Shown here one piece after another: positions 9,338 through 18,588 of a stretch of DNA of 64,000 nt (positions within the stretch are counted from its first letter, which is position 1; every line of letters starts with the position of its first letter). The position numbers and the translations under genes are program-made. The stretch lies in NCBI RefSeq assembly GCF_900172265.1, contig NZ_FWFK01000004.1:248001-312000 (forward strand), read 5' to 3'. Under the pieces are notes generated by a model. The model was not told the origin of the DNA. It saw only the letters and a program-made list of their open reading frames with translations, and did no database searches. Origin of the DNA: Roseivivax jejudonensis. Its GTDB lineage: Bacteria; Pseudomonadota; Alphaproteobacteria; Rhodobacterales; Rhodobacteraceae.

Positions 9338-9778
9338 TCAGTCTTCTGCGGTGGCGGCGGCAGAGAGATTCTCGAGCGCGCCTTCCATGCGCTCGATGTA
9401 GTCGGCATCGTCGTCGATATCGAAATCGTCGAACATTTCTTCGGGCTCTTCCCAGCTCAGGTAGGTCTGCCCTTCCCAGGTGTAGGCGAGGACGCGCAGC
9501 GGCAGCACGAGACCCGCGCGGATGTCGTCCTGCATTGCCGGCGTGCCGAGCTGCGGGTTGCCGAAGATCAGCAGCGTCGCGGGCTCCAGCTCCATGTCGA
9601 CCGAGGCCGCGCCCTCGGCGTGATCGACACGGGCGAACACGGTCGCGCCGGCCTCTTCCACCGCGGCTTCGAGCCGGTCCACGGTGTCGGCGACGGAATG
9701 CGGGCTCTCGACGCTGACGAGATCGGCGGCGGCGGGACTGGCGACGAGCGCGAACGCCGCGAGGGAACGACGGAACAT
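9338..9778 (-). CDS. DUF302 domain-containing exported protein
   Basis: A 146-residue protein with a signal peptide ([18 protein letters not shown]) followed by a DUF302 domain: [26 protein letters not shown] and [16 protein letters not shown], the last being the most conserved block of the family. The C-terminal 40 residues are acidic ([15 protein letters not shown]). DUF302 proteins are soluble periplasmic proteins of unknown role. It is convergent with hisA and divergent from hisF. Confidence 0.88.
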   Translation of the reverse strand: MFRRSLAAFALVASPAAADLVSVESPHSVADTVDRLEAAVEEAGATVFARVDHAEGAASVDMELEPATLLIFGNPQLGTPAMQDDIRAGLVLPLRVLAYTWEGQTYLSWEEPEEMFDDFDIDDDADYIERMEGALENLSAAATAED

Positions 9779-9932
9779 GGCGGGATCTCCGGGTTGATGG
9801 ACGTAACGGCAACGCCGCCGGTCGCGCCCGGTTCCGCCTTTGCCCGACCCGGCCCATCGCCCTGCCCGGCCGCACGCGCGGTTGCGCTCGCGCCGCCGCT
9901 TCGGCATATCGAGGCGCGACAGGAGGTCCCCC

Positions 9933-10694
9933 ATGCTGAAGACGCGCATCATCCCCTGCCTCGACGTGGCGGACGGCCGCGTGGTCAAGGGCGTCAACTT
10001 CGTCGACCTGCGGGACGCGGGCGACCCGGTCGATGCCGCCCGCGCCTACGACGCGGCAGGCGCCGACGAGATCTGCTTTCTCGACATCACCGCGACGCAC
10101 GAGGACCGCGACACGATCCTCGACGTCGTGACGCGCACGGCCGAGCAGTGTTTCATCCCGCTGACCGTGGGCGGCGGCGTGCGCACCGTCGAGGACGTGC
10201 GCAAGCTGATGCTCGCGGGCGCCGACAAGGTCAGCTTCAACTCGGCCGCGGTGAAGGACCCCGACGTGGTGACCGCCGCCGCCGACCGGTTCGGCAGCCA
10301 GTGCATCGTCGTGGCCATCGACGCGAAGGCCAAGGAAACCGGCGAGGGCTGGGAGATCTACACCCATGGCGGCCGCCAGGCGACGGGCATCGACGCGGTG
10401 GAGTTCGCGCTCGACATGGTGGCGAAGGGCGCGGGAGAGATCCTGCTGACCTCGATGGATCGCGACGGCACGAAATCGGGCTTCGACCTCGAACTGACGC
10501 GGACGATCGCGAACGCCGTGCCGATCCCGGTGATCGCCTCGGGCGGGGTCGGCACGCTCGATCACCTCGTGGAGGGGATCACCGAGGGCGGCGCGTCGGC
10601 GGTGCTGGCCGCCTCGATCTTCCACTTCGGCACGTTCAGCATCGCCGAGGCGAAGGATCACCTCGCCGCCGCGGGTATCCCGGTGCGGCAATGA
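9933..10694 (+). CDS. hisF: Imidazole glycerol phosphate synthase, cyclase subunit
   Basis: A 253-residue TIM barrel that, with HisH, converts PRFAR to imidazole glycerol phosphate and AICAR. The catalytic aspartates are in [16 protein letters not shown] (Asp11 region) and [13 protein letters not shown]. The phosphate loops VGGGVR and IASGGVG are conserved. An AGGAGG ribosome-binding site precedes the ATG. Its stop codon overlaps the hisE start (ATGA), showing translational coupling. Confidence 0.97.
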   Translation: MLKTRIIPCLDVADGRVVKGVNFVDLRDAGDPVDAARAYDAAGADEICFLDITATHEDRDTILDVVTRTAEQCFIPLTVGGGVRTVEDVRKLMLAGADKVSFNSAAVKDPDVVTAAADRFGSQCIVVAIDAKAKETGEGWEIYTHGGRQATGIDAVEFALDMVAKGAGEILLTSMDRDGTKSGFDLELTRTIANAVPIPVIASGGVGTLDHLVEGITEGGASAVLAASIFHFGTFSIAEAKDHLAAAGIPVRQ

Positions 10695-10999
10695 CGCTCG
10701 AGGAGCTCGCCGCCATCGTGGACGCGCGGGCCTCGGCGGCCTCCGGCGAAAGCTGGACGGCAACGCTGTTGTCCAAGGGCCCGGAGAAATGCGCCGAGAA
10801 GTTCGGCGAGGAGGCCGTGGAGGCGGTGATCGCCGCCGCGACGGGCGACCGCGCCGGGCTGACCGGCGAGGCCGCGGACGTGCTGTTTCATCTCCTGGTG
10901 ATGCTGCGCGCGCGCGGCGTGCCGCTGTCGGACGTGATGGACGAACTGGCGCGGCGCCAGGGACAGTCCGGCCTCGCGGAGAAGGCCGCGCGGCGCTGA
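10691..10999 (+). CDS. hisE: Phosphoribosyl-ATP diphosphatase
   Basis: A 102-residue all-alpha MazG-fold enzyme that hydrolyses PR-ATP to PR-AMP in histidine synthesis. The metal-binding E-x-x-E and E-x-x-D elements are visible in [14 protein letters not shown] and [14 protein letters not shown]. It is a separate gene rather than a HisIE fusion, as in many alphaproteobacteria. The start overlaps the hisF stop by four bases. Confidence 0.95.
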   Translation: MTLEELAAIVDARASAASGESWTATLLSKGPEKCAEKFGEEAVEAVIAAATGDRAGLTGEAADVLFHLLVMLRARGVPLSDVMDELARRQGQSGLAEKAARR

Positions 11000-11042
11000 G
11001 GGCGCGGGCCGCCCAATTCGCGGCCGGGCCCGCCCCCGTCGA

Positions 11043-11429
11043 TCATGCCTCGCTCGGGCGCCGTTCGTCGCGCGCCGCGACGAGGAGCGCCCGGATCTCG
11101 GGCCGTGCCGCGTCGTCCGGTGCGGCGAGCTTCACGTGCCGGAGCGCCTTTCCGGTGCCTTGGAGCAGGCCGGCCGGATCGGCCAGCGACGTGCCCCGGA
11201 AGAAGCCGAGGTTGACGTGCCGGGCGTGCGGCATCGCGTAGGCGTAGCCGTGCGTCATCTTGCCCGGGCCCCAGCCCCACCAGACGCTGCCTTCGCGGCG
11301 GCTCGCGGCCTCCAGCGCGTCGGGGTGCACGTCCGCCACCAGCGCGCGCACGGCCCGGAGCGTCCCGGCGTGGGCGGGCGCCCCCGCCACCACGTCCTCG
11401 AACGTTCCGAGCCGCGCGTCGACGCGCAT
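11043..11429 (-). CDS. DUF1801 domain-containing protein
   Basis: A 128-residue protein of the YdhG/DUF1801 fold. Recognisable elements are LRALVADVHPDALEAAS-like helices, the strand GPGKMTHGYAYAMPHARHVNLGFF and LLQGTGKALRHVKL. This fold is frataxin-like; cellular roles are mostly unknown. Its start overlaps the stop of the CoA-transferase B subunit gene by one base, so it is the last gene of that operon. Confidence 0.82.
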   Translation of the reverse strand: MRVDARLGTFEDVVAGAPAHAGTLRAVRALVADVHPDALEAASRREGSVWWGWGPGKMTHGYAYAMPHARHVNLGFFRGTSLADPAGLLQGTGKALRHVKLAAPDDAARPEIRALLVAARDERRPSEA

Positions 11430-12055
11430 CAGACGATGGTCGCCTCGGTCTTCTCGCGGATCTCGTCCTCGGTCACGTCGGGGGCCGTCTCGACGATCCT
11501 GAGGCCGCCGTCGACGACGTCGAGAACGCCCAGGTTGGTGATGATCCGGTTGACCACGCCGGTCCCGGTCAGCGGCAGCGTGCACTCCTTGAGAAGCTTC
11601 GGCTCGCCCGCCTTGTTGGTGTGGTCCATGACCACGATCACGCGCTTCACGCCGGCGACGAGATCCATCGCGCCGCCCATGCCCTTGACCAGCTTGCCCG
11701 GGATCATCCAGTTGGCCAGATCGCCGTTCTCGGCCACTTCCATCGCGCCGAGGATCGCCATGGCGATCTTGCCGCCGCGGATCATGCCGAAGGAGGTCGC
11801 GCTGTCGAAATAGGCGGTGTGCGGCAGCTCGGTGATGGTCTGCTTGCCCGCGTTGATGAGGTCGGGGTCCTCTTCGCCCTCGACCGGGAACGGGCCCATG
11901 CCGAGCATGCCGTTCTCCGATTGCAGCGTCACCTCGACGCCCTCGGGGATGTAGTTGGGCACGAGCGTCGGGATGCCGATCCCGAGATTGACGTAGGTGC
12001 CGTCCTCGAGCTCCTGCGCCGCGCGCGCGGCCATCTCGTTGCGATCCCAGGGCAT
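11429..12055 (-). CDS. scoB: 3-oxoacid CoA-transferase subunit B
   Basis: A 208-residue beta subunit of succinyl-CoA:3-ketoacid (acetoacetate) CoA-transferase. The catalytic glutamate lies in the hallmark [10 protein letters not shown]. The N-terminus [17 protein letters not shown] and the [12 protein letters not shown] motif are typical. The enzyme moves CoA between succinyl-CoA and acetoacetate for ketone-body or PHB-derived acetoacetate use. It is separated from its partner scoA by the LOV kinase gene, an unusual arrangement. Confidence 0.95.
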   Translation of the reverse strand: MPWDRNEMAARAAQELEDGTYVNLGIGIPTLVPNYIPEGVEVTLQSENGMLGMGPFPVEGEEDPDLINAGKQTITELPHTAYFDSATSFGMIRGGKIAMAILGAMEVAENGDLANWMIPGKLVKGMGGAMDLVAGVKRVIVVMDHTNKAGEPKLLKECTLPLTGTGVVNRIITNLGVLDVVDGGLRIVETAPDVTEDEIREKTEATIV

Positions 12056-12059
12056 GTGG

Positions 12060-13112
12060 TCACTCTCCTTGGCTGGTCAGGTCGTGCGGATCCACCGGCA
12101 CATCGATCATCACGACGGTTCCGGCGGCGCCGCGCGCCACGTTGATGGTCGCGTCGAGCCCTTCGAGCAGCGACGCGGTGAGACGGCCGCCGCGGGTGCG
12201 TTCGGACGGCCAGTCGATGTTGCGGGGGATGCCGACCCCGTCGTCGGCGACGAGGATCCGCAACCCGCCTTCGGACAGGCGCGAGACGCGCAGATCCACC
12301 GTGCCGCGGTCGTGCCCGACGAAGGCGTGACTGAAGGCGTTAGACAGCGCCTCGGACACCAGGAGCGCCACGCGGGTCGCGACCTCGAGCGTGACATCGG
12401 CGGGGTCGATGCGCTGACCGAAGCGGATTCCGGGCCGGCCCTCGTGATGCGCCACGGTGCTCGCGATCCGGCCGAGCAGCGCGCCGAGATCGATGCCGAG
12501 CCAGTCGACGTGATCGTCGGTGAGCCGCAGTTCCTCGTAGACCAGCTGCAGGCATTCGAGCCGCCGCGGCAGCGCCTCGACCTCGCGCATGGGATCCTCG
12601 AGCGTGCCGCTGTGGTCGGCGGCGCCGATGGTGGTGAGGATCATCGCGAGGTCGGTGTGAACCCGCGAGCGGATCACCTCGAGATTGTGATCGAGCGTGC
12701 CCCGGCCGCTGTCGTTCGTGCGGATCTCCTTCTGCAGGCCGAGAAAGTAGATCGGCTTGCCGTCCTGGTCGTGGATCGGGGCGATGGTGAGCCGGTTGGT
12801 GAAGGGCTCGCCGCTCGCGCGGTAGTTCAAGATGTCGACGGTCACGTCGCGCCCGCCCTCGACCGCGTCGCGGACCTTGTCCACGTCCGACTTGGCGGTG
12901 CGCTCGCCCTGCAGGAACCGGCAGTTGCGGCCCACCACGGCCGAGCGCGAATAGCCGGTCGTGCGTTCGAAGGCGTCGTTGACATAGACGATCGGGTTGT
13001 CCGGGGCGAGCGGGTTGGTGATGATCACCGAGATCGCGAGACGCGAGAAGCCGGCGACGACCTCGCGGTCGTCGAGCACGGCGGCCAGGGCGCGCTTTTC
13101 GGTGATGCTCAC
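12060..13112 (-). CDS. LOV-domain (blue-light) sensor histidine kinase-like protein
   Basis: The 350-residue product has an N-terminal LOV/PAS domain (about residues 20-128) with the flavin-binding signature GRNCRFLQG; photoactive Cys is Cys64. After it come a HisKA_2-type dimerisation region (about 138-200) and a HATPase_c domain with N-box [11 protein letters not shown] (254-264) and G1 box ADDGVGIP (289-296). In HisKA_2 kinases the phospho-acceptor precedes 'RVKNNL'; here the aligned sequence is RSRVHTDL, placing Ser149 where histidine is expected. His142 and His152 are close by, so activity is uncertain. It sits between scoA (20 bp away) and scoB (4 bp away) in the same direction. Confidence 0.9.
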   Translation of the reverse strand: MSITEKRALAAVLDDREVVAGFSRLAISVIITNPLAPDNPIVYVNDAFERTTGYSRSAVVGRNCRFLQGERTAKSDVDKVRDAVEGGRDVTVDILNYRASGEPFTNRLTIAPIHDQDGKPIYFLGLQKEIRTNDSGRGTLDHNLEVIRSRVHTDLAMILTTIGAADHSGTLEDPMREVEALPRRLECLQLVYEELRLTDDHVDWLGIDLGALLGRIASTVAHHEGRPGIRFGQRIDPADVTLEVATRVALLVSEALSNAFSHAFVGHDRGTVDLRVSRLSEGGLRILVADDGVGIPRNIDWPSERTRGGRLTASLLEGLDATINVARGAAGTVVMIDVPVDPHDLTSQGE

Positions 13113-13131
13113 TCGCGGGCCCCTTCCCGGC

Positions 13132-13830
13132 TCAGGCGGCGGGCCGCGTGGTGCGCTGCTCGATGCGCTTCTCGTGCTCGCCCTGGATCAGGCGGTGCAC
13201 GTAGATCCCGGGCAGGTGGATGTGGTCGGGGTCGAGCTGGCCGGGCTCCACGATCTCCTCGACCTCCATGATGCAGACCTTGCCGCACATCGCCGCCGGC
13301 GGATTGAAGTTGCGCGCGGTCTTGCGGAAGATGCAGTTGCCGGTGGTGTCGGCCTTCCACGCCTTCACGATCGAGACGTCGGCGAAGATGCCGCGTTCGA
13401 GGATGTAGTGCTCTCCGTCGAACTCCTTGACCTCCTTGCCCTCGCCGATCTGGGTGCCGTAGCCGGTCTTGGTGTAGAAGCCGGCGATGCCGGCGCCGCC
13501 GGCGCGCATGCGCTCGGCCAGAGTGCCCTGCGGGTTGAATTCGAGCTCGAGCTCGCCGCCGAGATACTGGCGCATGAACTCCTTGTTCTCGCCCACGTAG
13601 GAGGACATCATCTTCTTGATCTGCTTGGATTCCAGGAGAATGCCGAGCCCGAAGCCGTCGACGCCCGCGTTGTTCGACGCGACGGTCAGATCCTTCGTGC
13701 CGGCCTCGTTGATCGCCTGGATCAGCAGCTCGGGGATGCCGCAGAGGCCGAAGCCGCCCGCCGCGATGGTCATGCCGTCGAACAACAGCCCGTCGAGCGC
13801 CTCGGCTGCGGAACCGTAGACTTTCTTCAT
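13132..13830 (-). CDS. scoA: 3-oxoacid CoA-transferase subunit A
   Basis: A 232-residue alpha subunit of succinyl-CoA:3-ketoacid CoA-transferase. The CoA-binding glycine cluster [13 protein letters not shown] (about residues 25-37) and the [11 protein letters not shown] element are conserved, as is the C-terminal [10 protein letters not shown]. It is the first gene of the scoA-LOV kinase-scoB-DUF1801 operon. A GGGAGTG sequence upstream of the ATG serves as ribosome-binding site. Confidence 0.95.
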   Translation of the reverse strand: MKKVYGSAAEALDGLLFDGMTIAAGGFGLCGIPELLIQAINEAGTKDLTVASNNAGVDGFGLGILLESKQIKKMMSSYVGENKEFMRQYLGGELELEFNPQGTLAERMRAGGAGIAGFYTKTGYGTQIGEGKEVKEFDGEHYILERGIFADVSIVKAWKADTTGNCIFRKTARNFNPPAAMCGKVCIMEVEEIVEPGQLDPDHIHLPGIYVHRLIQGEHEKRIEQRTTRPAA

Positions 13831-13920
13831 GGATCACTCCCTCGTGCGGTGGTTGCGGATGTTGTGGCGAAGGGGGCTGGCAGAGTCAAACCCGTGCGGG
13901 GGCCGCCCTGCCGCTCGGGC

Positions 13921-14003
13921 GCCGGTCCGGGCCCTGCGTGGGGGACCGGCGGGGGCGCTGCCCCCCGCACCCCCGGGGTTTCCGGCAAGATGAAGGATCG
14001 GCG
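13921..14003 (-). repeat. 3'-end repeat family, copy A
   Basis: Read on the minus strand this is CTTCATCTTGCC...ACCCCGGGGGTG followed by a GGGGGGCAGCGCCCCC hairpin. It is a divergent member of the family seen intact at 17.1, 50.8 and 54.0 kb. It is a direct duplicate of copy B, 175 bp away, including about 30 bp of flank (GCCGGTCCGGGCC). It lies downstream of topA. The rest of the 356-bp gap 13831-14186 shows no gene. Confidence 0.7.
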
Positions 14004-14095
14004 GGGTGCCCGGCCCTCGCCGGGCGACGTGGATCGGGCGCTGTCCCTGGCGGAGTGTCGCGGGGCTCGCTTCGCAAGGGGCGCGCCGCCCCGGC

Positions 14096-14180
14096 GCCGG
14101 TCCGGGCCCCGCGGGGTGGACCGGCGGGGGCGCTGCCCCCGCACCCCCGGGGTTTCAGGCAAGATGAAGGCGGATCGGCG
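14096..14180 (-). repeat. 3'-end repeat family, copy B
   Basis: The second of two tandem copies immediately downstream of the topA stop codon, with the same order on the minus strand: CTTCATCTTGCC, then CCCCGGGGGTGCGGGGGC hairpin sequence. Position and hairpin suggest a terminator-like role. Confidence 0.7.
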
Positions 14181-14186
14181 GGGCGC

Positions 14187-16979
14187 TCAGCTCTCGCCGG
14201 AGGCCTTGGAGCGGGTGCCGCTCTTGGCGGACGTCTTGGCGGCGCCCGTCTTCGCGGCCGCGCCGCGCGCCGGGGCCTTGGCGGTCGACTTGGCCGCGCC
14301 GGTCTTCTTCGCCGCGGTCGTCTTTGCGGGGGCCTTCTTGGCCGGGGCCTTCTTGGCGGCGGTCTTGCTGGCCGGGGCCTTCTTCTTCGCGCCGCCCTTC
14401 TTCGCCGCCTTCTCGTCGACGAGGGCCACCGCCATGTCGAGCGTCACGTCGGCGGGCTCGGTGCCCTTGGGCAGCGTGGCGTTGACCTTGTCCCACTTCA
14501 CGTAGGGCCCGTAGCGGCCGTCGAGCACGTTGACCGGGCCGCCGTGTTCGGGGTGCTCGCCCAGTTCCTTGAGCGGCTTGGCGGCCGCGCCGCGGCCGCC
14601 GCCGCGCTTGGCCGCCTTCTCAGCGAGGACGTCGACCGCGCGGTTGATGCCGATCTCGAAGACCTCGTCGACCTCCTTGAGATTGGCGTAGAGGCGGTTG
14701 TGCTTCACGTAGGGGCCGTAGCGCCCGATCCCGGCCTCGATCGGCTCGCCGTCCTCGGGGTGGCGGCCGACCTCGCGCGGCAGGGACAGCAGCGTCAGCG
14801 CCTTCTCGAGATCCATGTCCTCGGCCGGCCAGCCCTTGGGCAGGCTGGCGCGCGGCGGCTTGGGCTGCTCCTCGGTCGCCTCGCCGCGCTGGACGTAGGG
14901 CCCGAAGCGGCCGGAGCGCAGGCTGATCTCGTCCTCGCCGTCGTAGCCGAGCACCCGGTCACCGGCGCCGTCGTCGCCGCCGATCGGGCGGGTGTAGCGG
15001 CACTCCGGGTAGCGCGAGCAGCCGACGAAGCCGCCCGACCGCGAGGTCTTGAGGTGCAGGTTGCCTTCGCCGCAGAGCGGGCAGACGCGCGGGTCCGAGC
15101 CGTCCTCGCGCGGGGGGTAGAGCTGGGGCGCGAGGGCGTCGTCGAGCACGTCGAGCACCTCGGCGATGCGCAGCTCGGAGGTCTCGGCAATGGCCGCGGA
15201 GAAGTCGCGCCAGAACTTCGACAGGAGTTCCTTGTAGTCGCGCTCGCCGGCGGAGACGTCGTCGAGCTCCTCCTCGAGCGCGGCGGTGAAATCGTACTCG
15301 ACGTAGCGCTTGAAGAAGTTCAGCAGGAAGTGGGTGACGATCCGGCCCTTGTCCTCGGGAATCAGGCGGTTCTTGTCCTTGCGGACGTATTCGCGGTCCT
15401 GGATCGTGGAGAGCACGGAGGCGTAGGTGGAGGGGCGGCCGATGCCGAGCTCCTCCATCTTCTTGACCAGCGTCGCCTCGGTGTAGCGCGGCGGCGGCTG
15501 CGTGTGATGCTGGAGCGCGAGCACCGCGTCGCCGCCGCCGATCACCGCGTGGCCGTTGCGGTCGCGCCCGGCGCCGGCGGTGGCGGCGCCGGCGGCCGCG
15601 TCCTTCTCGGCCGCCTTCTCGAATTCCGCGCGCAGGCCGGTCGCGGCGAAGGCGGCGGGCTCGCCCTCGGCGATCTGCGGCAGGCGCTTGTCGTCGTCGT
15701 CCTGCGGCTCGTCGCGGCCTTCCTCGTAGACGCGGATGAAGCCGTCGAAGAGCACGACCTGGCCGGTGGCGCGCAGCCCGACCTGCCCGTCGGGCGAGGC
15801 GATCTCGACCGTCGTGCGCTCGAGCCGCGCGGCCTCCATCTGGCAGGCGAGCGTGCGCTTCCAGATGAGATCGTAGAGTTTCTTCTGGTCGGCGTCGGTC
15901 AGGCGCAGCGCGGCGGCGTCGGCGGCCATGTCGGTGGGCCGGATGCATTCGTGCGCTTCCTGCGCGTTCTTGGCCTTGTTCTTGTAGATGCGCGGGCTGG
16001 AGGGCACGTAGTCGTCACCGTAGCGCGCGCGGATCGCGTCGCGCGCGGCGTCGACCGCCTCCTGCGCCATGTCGATGCCGTCGGTCCGCATGTAGGTGAT
16101 GTGGCCCGCCTCGTAGAGCCGCTGGGCGGCGGACATGCATTGCTTGGCGCCCATGCCGAACTTGCGGCTGGCCTCCTGCTGGAGCGTCGAGGTCATGAAC
16201 GGCGCGGAGGGATTGCGGTTCGCGGGCTTGGCCTCGACCGAGGTGACGCGCAGATCGCGCGAGCCGACCGCCTGCACCGCCATCTCGGCCTGGGTCTCGT
16301 TCTCGAGGTCGTACTTGTCGAGCTTCTTGCCGGCGAGCGTGGTCAGCCGGGCCTCGAACTCCTTGCCGCGCGGGGTGGCGAGCAGCGCCCTGACCGACCA
16401 GTACTCGCGAGGGTCGAAGGCCTCGATTTCCATCTCGCGCTCGACGATCAGGCGCAGGCACACCGACTGGACCCGGCCGGCGGAGCGCGCGCCCGGCAGC
16501 TTGCGCCAGAGCACCGGGCTGAGATTGAAGCCGACGAGGTAGTCGAGCGCGCGGCGGGCGAGATAGGCCTCGACGAGCGGCGCGTCGATCTCGCGCGGGT
16601 TGCGCATCGCTTCGGCCACGGCGGACTTGGTGATGGCGTTGAAGGTGACGCGGCGCACGTCGGTGTCGGCCTTGATCGACTTGCGCTTGGTCAGCGCCTC
16701 GCGCAGGTGCCAGGAGATCGCCTCGCCCTCGCGGTCGGGGTCGGTCGCGAGGATCAGCTGCTGGTCGTCCTTGAGCGCGTCGGCGATGGCCTTGACGTGC
16801 TTCTTGCTGTCGGCGCCGACCTCCCACGTCATCTCGAATTCGTGGTCGGGATCAACCGACCCGTCCTTGGCGGGCAGGTCGCGCACATGGCCGTAGGAGG
16901 CGAGGACCGTGTAGTCGGAGCCGAGATACTTGTTGATTGTCTTGGCCTTGGCCGGGGACTCGACGACGACGACGGGCAT
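14187..16979 (-). CDS. topA: DNA topoisomerase I
   Basis: A 930-residue type IA topoisomerase that relaxes negative supercoils. The TOPRIM domain starts at residue 1 (VVVVESPAKAKTINK) with the acidic triad in ATDPDREGEAISWH. The active-site tyrosine is Tyr296 in HITYMRTDG. One C4 zinc ribbon (CPLCGEGNLHL...CSRYPEC) and three repeated RFGPYVQ/RYGPYVK-type topoisomerase C-terminal repeats follow. The last ~75 residues are a Lys/Ala/Pro-rich tail, common in high-GC alphaproteobacteria and likely DNA-binding. The ATG at 16979 gives the conserved N-terminus; a GTG at 16991 is a less likely alternative. Confidence 0.97.
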   Translation of the reverse strand: MPVVVVESPAKAKTINKYLGSDYTVLASYGHVRDLPAKDGSVDPDHEFEMTWEVGADSKKHVKAIADALKDDQQLILATDPDREGEAISWHLREALTKRKSIKADTDVRRVTFNAITKSAVAEAMRNPREIDAPLVEAYLARRALDYLVGFNLSPVLWRKLPGARSAGRVQSVCLRLIVEREMEIEAFDPREYWSVRALLATPRGKEFEARLTTLAGKKLDKYDLENETQAEMAVQAVGSRDLRVTSVEAKPANRNPSAPFMTSTLQQEASRKFGMGAKQCMSAAQRLYEAGHITYMRTDGIDMAQEAVDAARDAIRARYGDDYVPSSPRIYKNKAKNAQEAHECIRPTDMAADAAALRLTDADQKKLYDLIWKRTLACQMEAARLERTTVEIASPDGQVGLRATGQVVLFDGFIRVYEEGRDEPQDDDDKRLPQIAEGEPAAFAATGLRAEFEKAAEKDAAAGAATAGAGRDRNGHAVIGGGDAVLALQHHTQPPPRYTEATLVKKMEELGIGRPSTYASVLSTIQDREYVRKDKNRLIPEDKGRIVTHFLLNFFKRYVEYDFTAALEEELDDVSAGERDYKELLSKFWRDFSAAIAETSELRIAEVLDVLDDALAPQLYPPREDGSDPRVCPLCGEGNLHLKTSRSGGFVGCSRYPECRYTRPIGGDDGAGDRVLGYDGEDEISLRSGRFGPYVQRGEATEEQPKPPRASLPKGWPAEDMDLEKALTLLSLPREVGRHPEDGEPIEAGIGRYGPYVKHNRLYANLKEVDEVFEIGINRAVDVLAEKAAKRGGGRGAAAKPLKELGEHPEHGGPVNVLDGRYGPYVKWDKVNATLPKGTEPADVTLDMAVALVDEKAAKKGGAKKKAPASKTAAKKAPAKKAPAKTTAAKKTGAAKSTAKAPARGAAAKTGAAKTSAKSGTRSKASGES

Positions 16980-17117
16980 GGCGGAGGGCACCTGTACTGC
17001 GGGAAACGCGGCTCTTAATGGCGGGGCAGCATGTGGGCTTCAAGCCCGGATTGTCAATCTGGCCCGCGGCGGGGGCCGCCGGACCCGGCCGGAGCGCGAT
17101 GCGGCGCGCGCGGGAAC

Positions 17118-17170
17118 GAGGGGCGCTGCCCCTCGCGCTCCCCGGAGTATTTCGGCCAAGAAGAGGGGGA
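17118..17170 (-). repeat. 3'-end repeat family, copy C
   Basis: Read on the minus strand it is CCCCCTCTTCTTGGCCGAAATACTCCGGGG, a short spacer, then the hairpin AGGGGCAGCGCCCCT. It begins 11 bp after the dprA stop codon, in the same orientation relative to dprA as the other copies to their upstream genes. Confidence 0.8.
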
Positions 17171-17180
17171 TGGCGCGCGG

Positions 17181-18368
17181 TCAGACCGCGCGGGCGAGCA
17201 GGCCGCCCGGGGCGCGGCGGATCTCGCCCGCAAGCTCGAGATCGGTGAGCGCGGGGCCGACCTCGCCGAGGCCGGCGCCGAGATCGCGCGCGATCTGGTC
17301 CTCGGCGACGGGAACCGGGCCGAGGCGGTCGAGAATCGCCTGGTGCAGCGCGCGGGTATCCGGGCCGGGCGCCGATGGCCGCGGTGCGGCGGGCTCCGGG
17401 ACGGGGGCCGGCGCCACGGGGGCCGGGGTCGGCACGGGCTGGGCCGTGGCGGGGGCGGCCGGCGCGGCGGCGAGCTCCGGCACGGCATCGAACACGTCGG
17501 CGGCCGAACGCACGAGCCGCGCGCCATCGCGCAGCAGGAGATTGGTGCCGCCCGAGCGGGCATCGAGCGGGTGGCCGGGCACCGCCAGCACCTCGCGGCC
17601 CTGGTCGAGCGCGGTGCGCGCGGTGATGAGCGAGCCGGATTTCGCTGCCGCCTCGACCACGATGACGCCGCGGGCGAGCCCTGAGATCAGCCGGTTGCGG
17701 GCGGGGAAGTGGCGCGCCTGCGGCTGCAGGCCGATCGGCTGTTCCGCCAGGCGCAGGCCGCCGACGGCGGCCAGATCCTCCGCCAGGCGGCCATTTTCGG
17801 CCGGGTAGAGCACGTCGACACCGCCGGCGAGCACCGCCACGGTTCCGGTCGCGAGGCTCGCCTGGTGGGCGGCGGCGTCGATGCCGCGGGCGAGGCCCGA
17901 GACCACGACGACGCCGGCCTCGCCCAGGTCGCGGGCGAGGAGCCGCGCCATGCGCAGCCCGAGCGAGGAGGCGTTGCGCGCGCCGACCAGGGCGACCATC
18001 GGGCGGGACAGGATCGCGGGCGTGCCGACCGCCCAGAGGAAGGGCGGCGCGTCGTCGATCGCGGACAGCGGGGCGGGCCAGTCGGGGTCGCCCTCGAAGA
18101 TCAGGCGGGCGCGCGCGGCGCGGCCGGCGGCGAGTTCGGCGCGGGCGGTGCGCTCGGGGCAGGCCGCGTAGTCGGTGAGGCCGGCGTCCCGGGCGATCGC
18201 GGGCAGCGCGGCGAGCGCGGCGGCGGCGGAGCCGTGTTCGGCGATCAGCCGACGGTAGGTGGCGATGCCGACGCGGCGGGAGCGCAAGAGTCGAAGCCGG
18301 TCGAGACGGTCGTCTTCCGTGGTGGGTGGGAGTAGGGGGTGAGTGGAAGAAGAATAATGCTCAACCAT
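17181..18368 (-). CDS. dprA: DNA-processing protein DprA
   Basis: A 395-residue DprA/Smf protein, which loads RecA on incoming single-stranded DNA during transformation. An N-terminal SAM/HhH-like region (DRLRLLRSRRVGIATYRRL) is followed by the Rossmann core ALVGARNASSLGL, VVSGLARGIDAAAHQ, LAGGVDVLYPAEN and the family motif ARNRLISGLA. A Pro/Ala linker (about residues 305-340) joins a C-terminal winged-helix domain (about 340-395). It could contribute to natural competence or GTA DNA uptake. It is downstream of nothing on its strand and 201 bp upstream of topA. Confidence 0.95.
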   Translation of the reverse strand: MVEHYSSSTHPLLPPTTEDDRLDRLRLLRSRRVGIATYRRLIAEHGSAAAALAALPAIARDAGLTDYAACPERTARAELAAGRAARARLIFEGDPDWPAPLSAIDDAPPFLWAVGTPAILSRPMVALVGARNASSLGLRMARLLARDLGEAGVVVVSGLARGIDAAAHQASLATGTVAVLAGGVDVLYPAENGRLAEDLAAVGGLRLAEQPIGLQPQARHFPARNRLISGLARGVIVVEAAAKSGSLITARTALDQGREVLAVPGHPLDARSGGTNLLLRDGARLVRSAADVFDAVPELAAAPAAPATAQPVPTPAPVAPAPVPEPAAPRPSAPGPDTRALHQAILDRLGPVPVAEDQIARDLGAGLGEVGPALTDLELAGEIRRAPGGLLARAV

Positions 18369-18588
18369 CCGCCCTCGGCTCCGAACTCTTGCCGGACCTG
18401 TTTAGGCGGGCCGGGGTTAATGCGGCGTAAACGACGGGCGGGGAATTCGCGGGTCGGCGCGGAAATTCGGCGAAAGCCGGGCCGGCCCCGGGCGCGGCGG
18501 CGGCGCATCGTGTCGATTCGTCCTGAGTCGGCGCCGTGTGGCGCCGCGATGCCCCTGCCCCGCCGCGTCCTGCCGCGCCACGCCGGGC

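Noticed and set aside
13938-17018. 1026-codon plus-strand frame opposite topA
   Set aside because: It is a GC-driven antisense shadow of topA with no domain signature; topA on the other strand is fully conserved.
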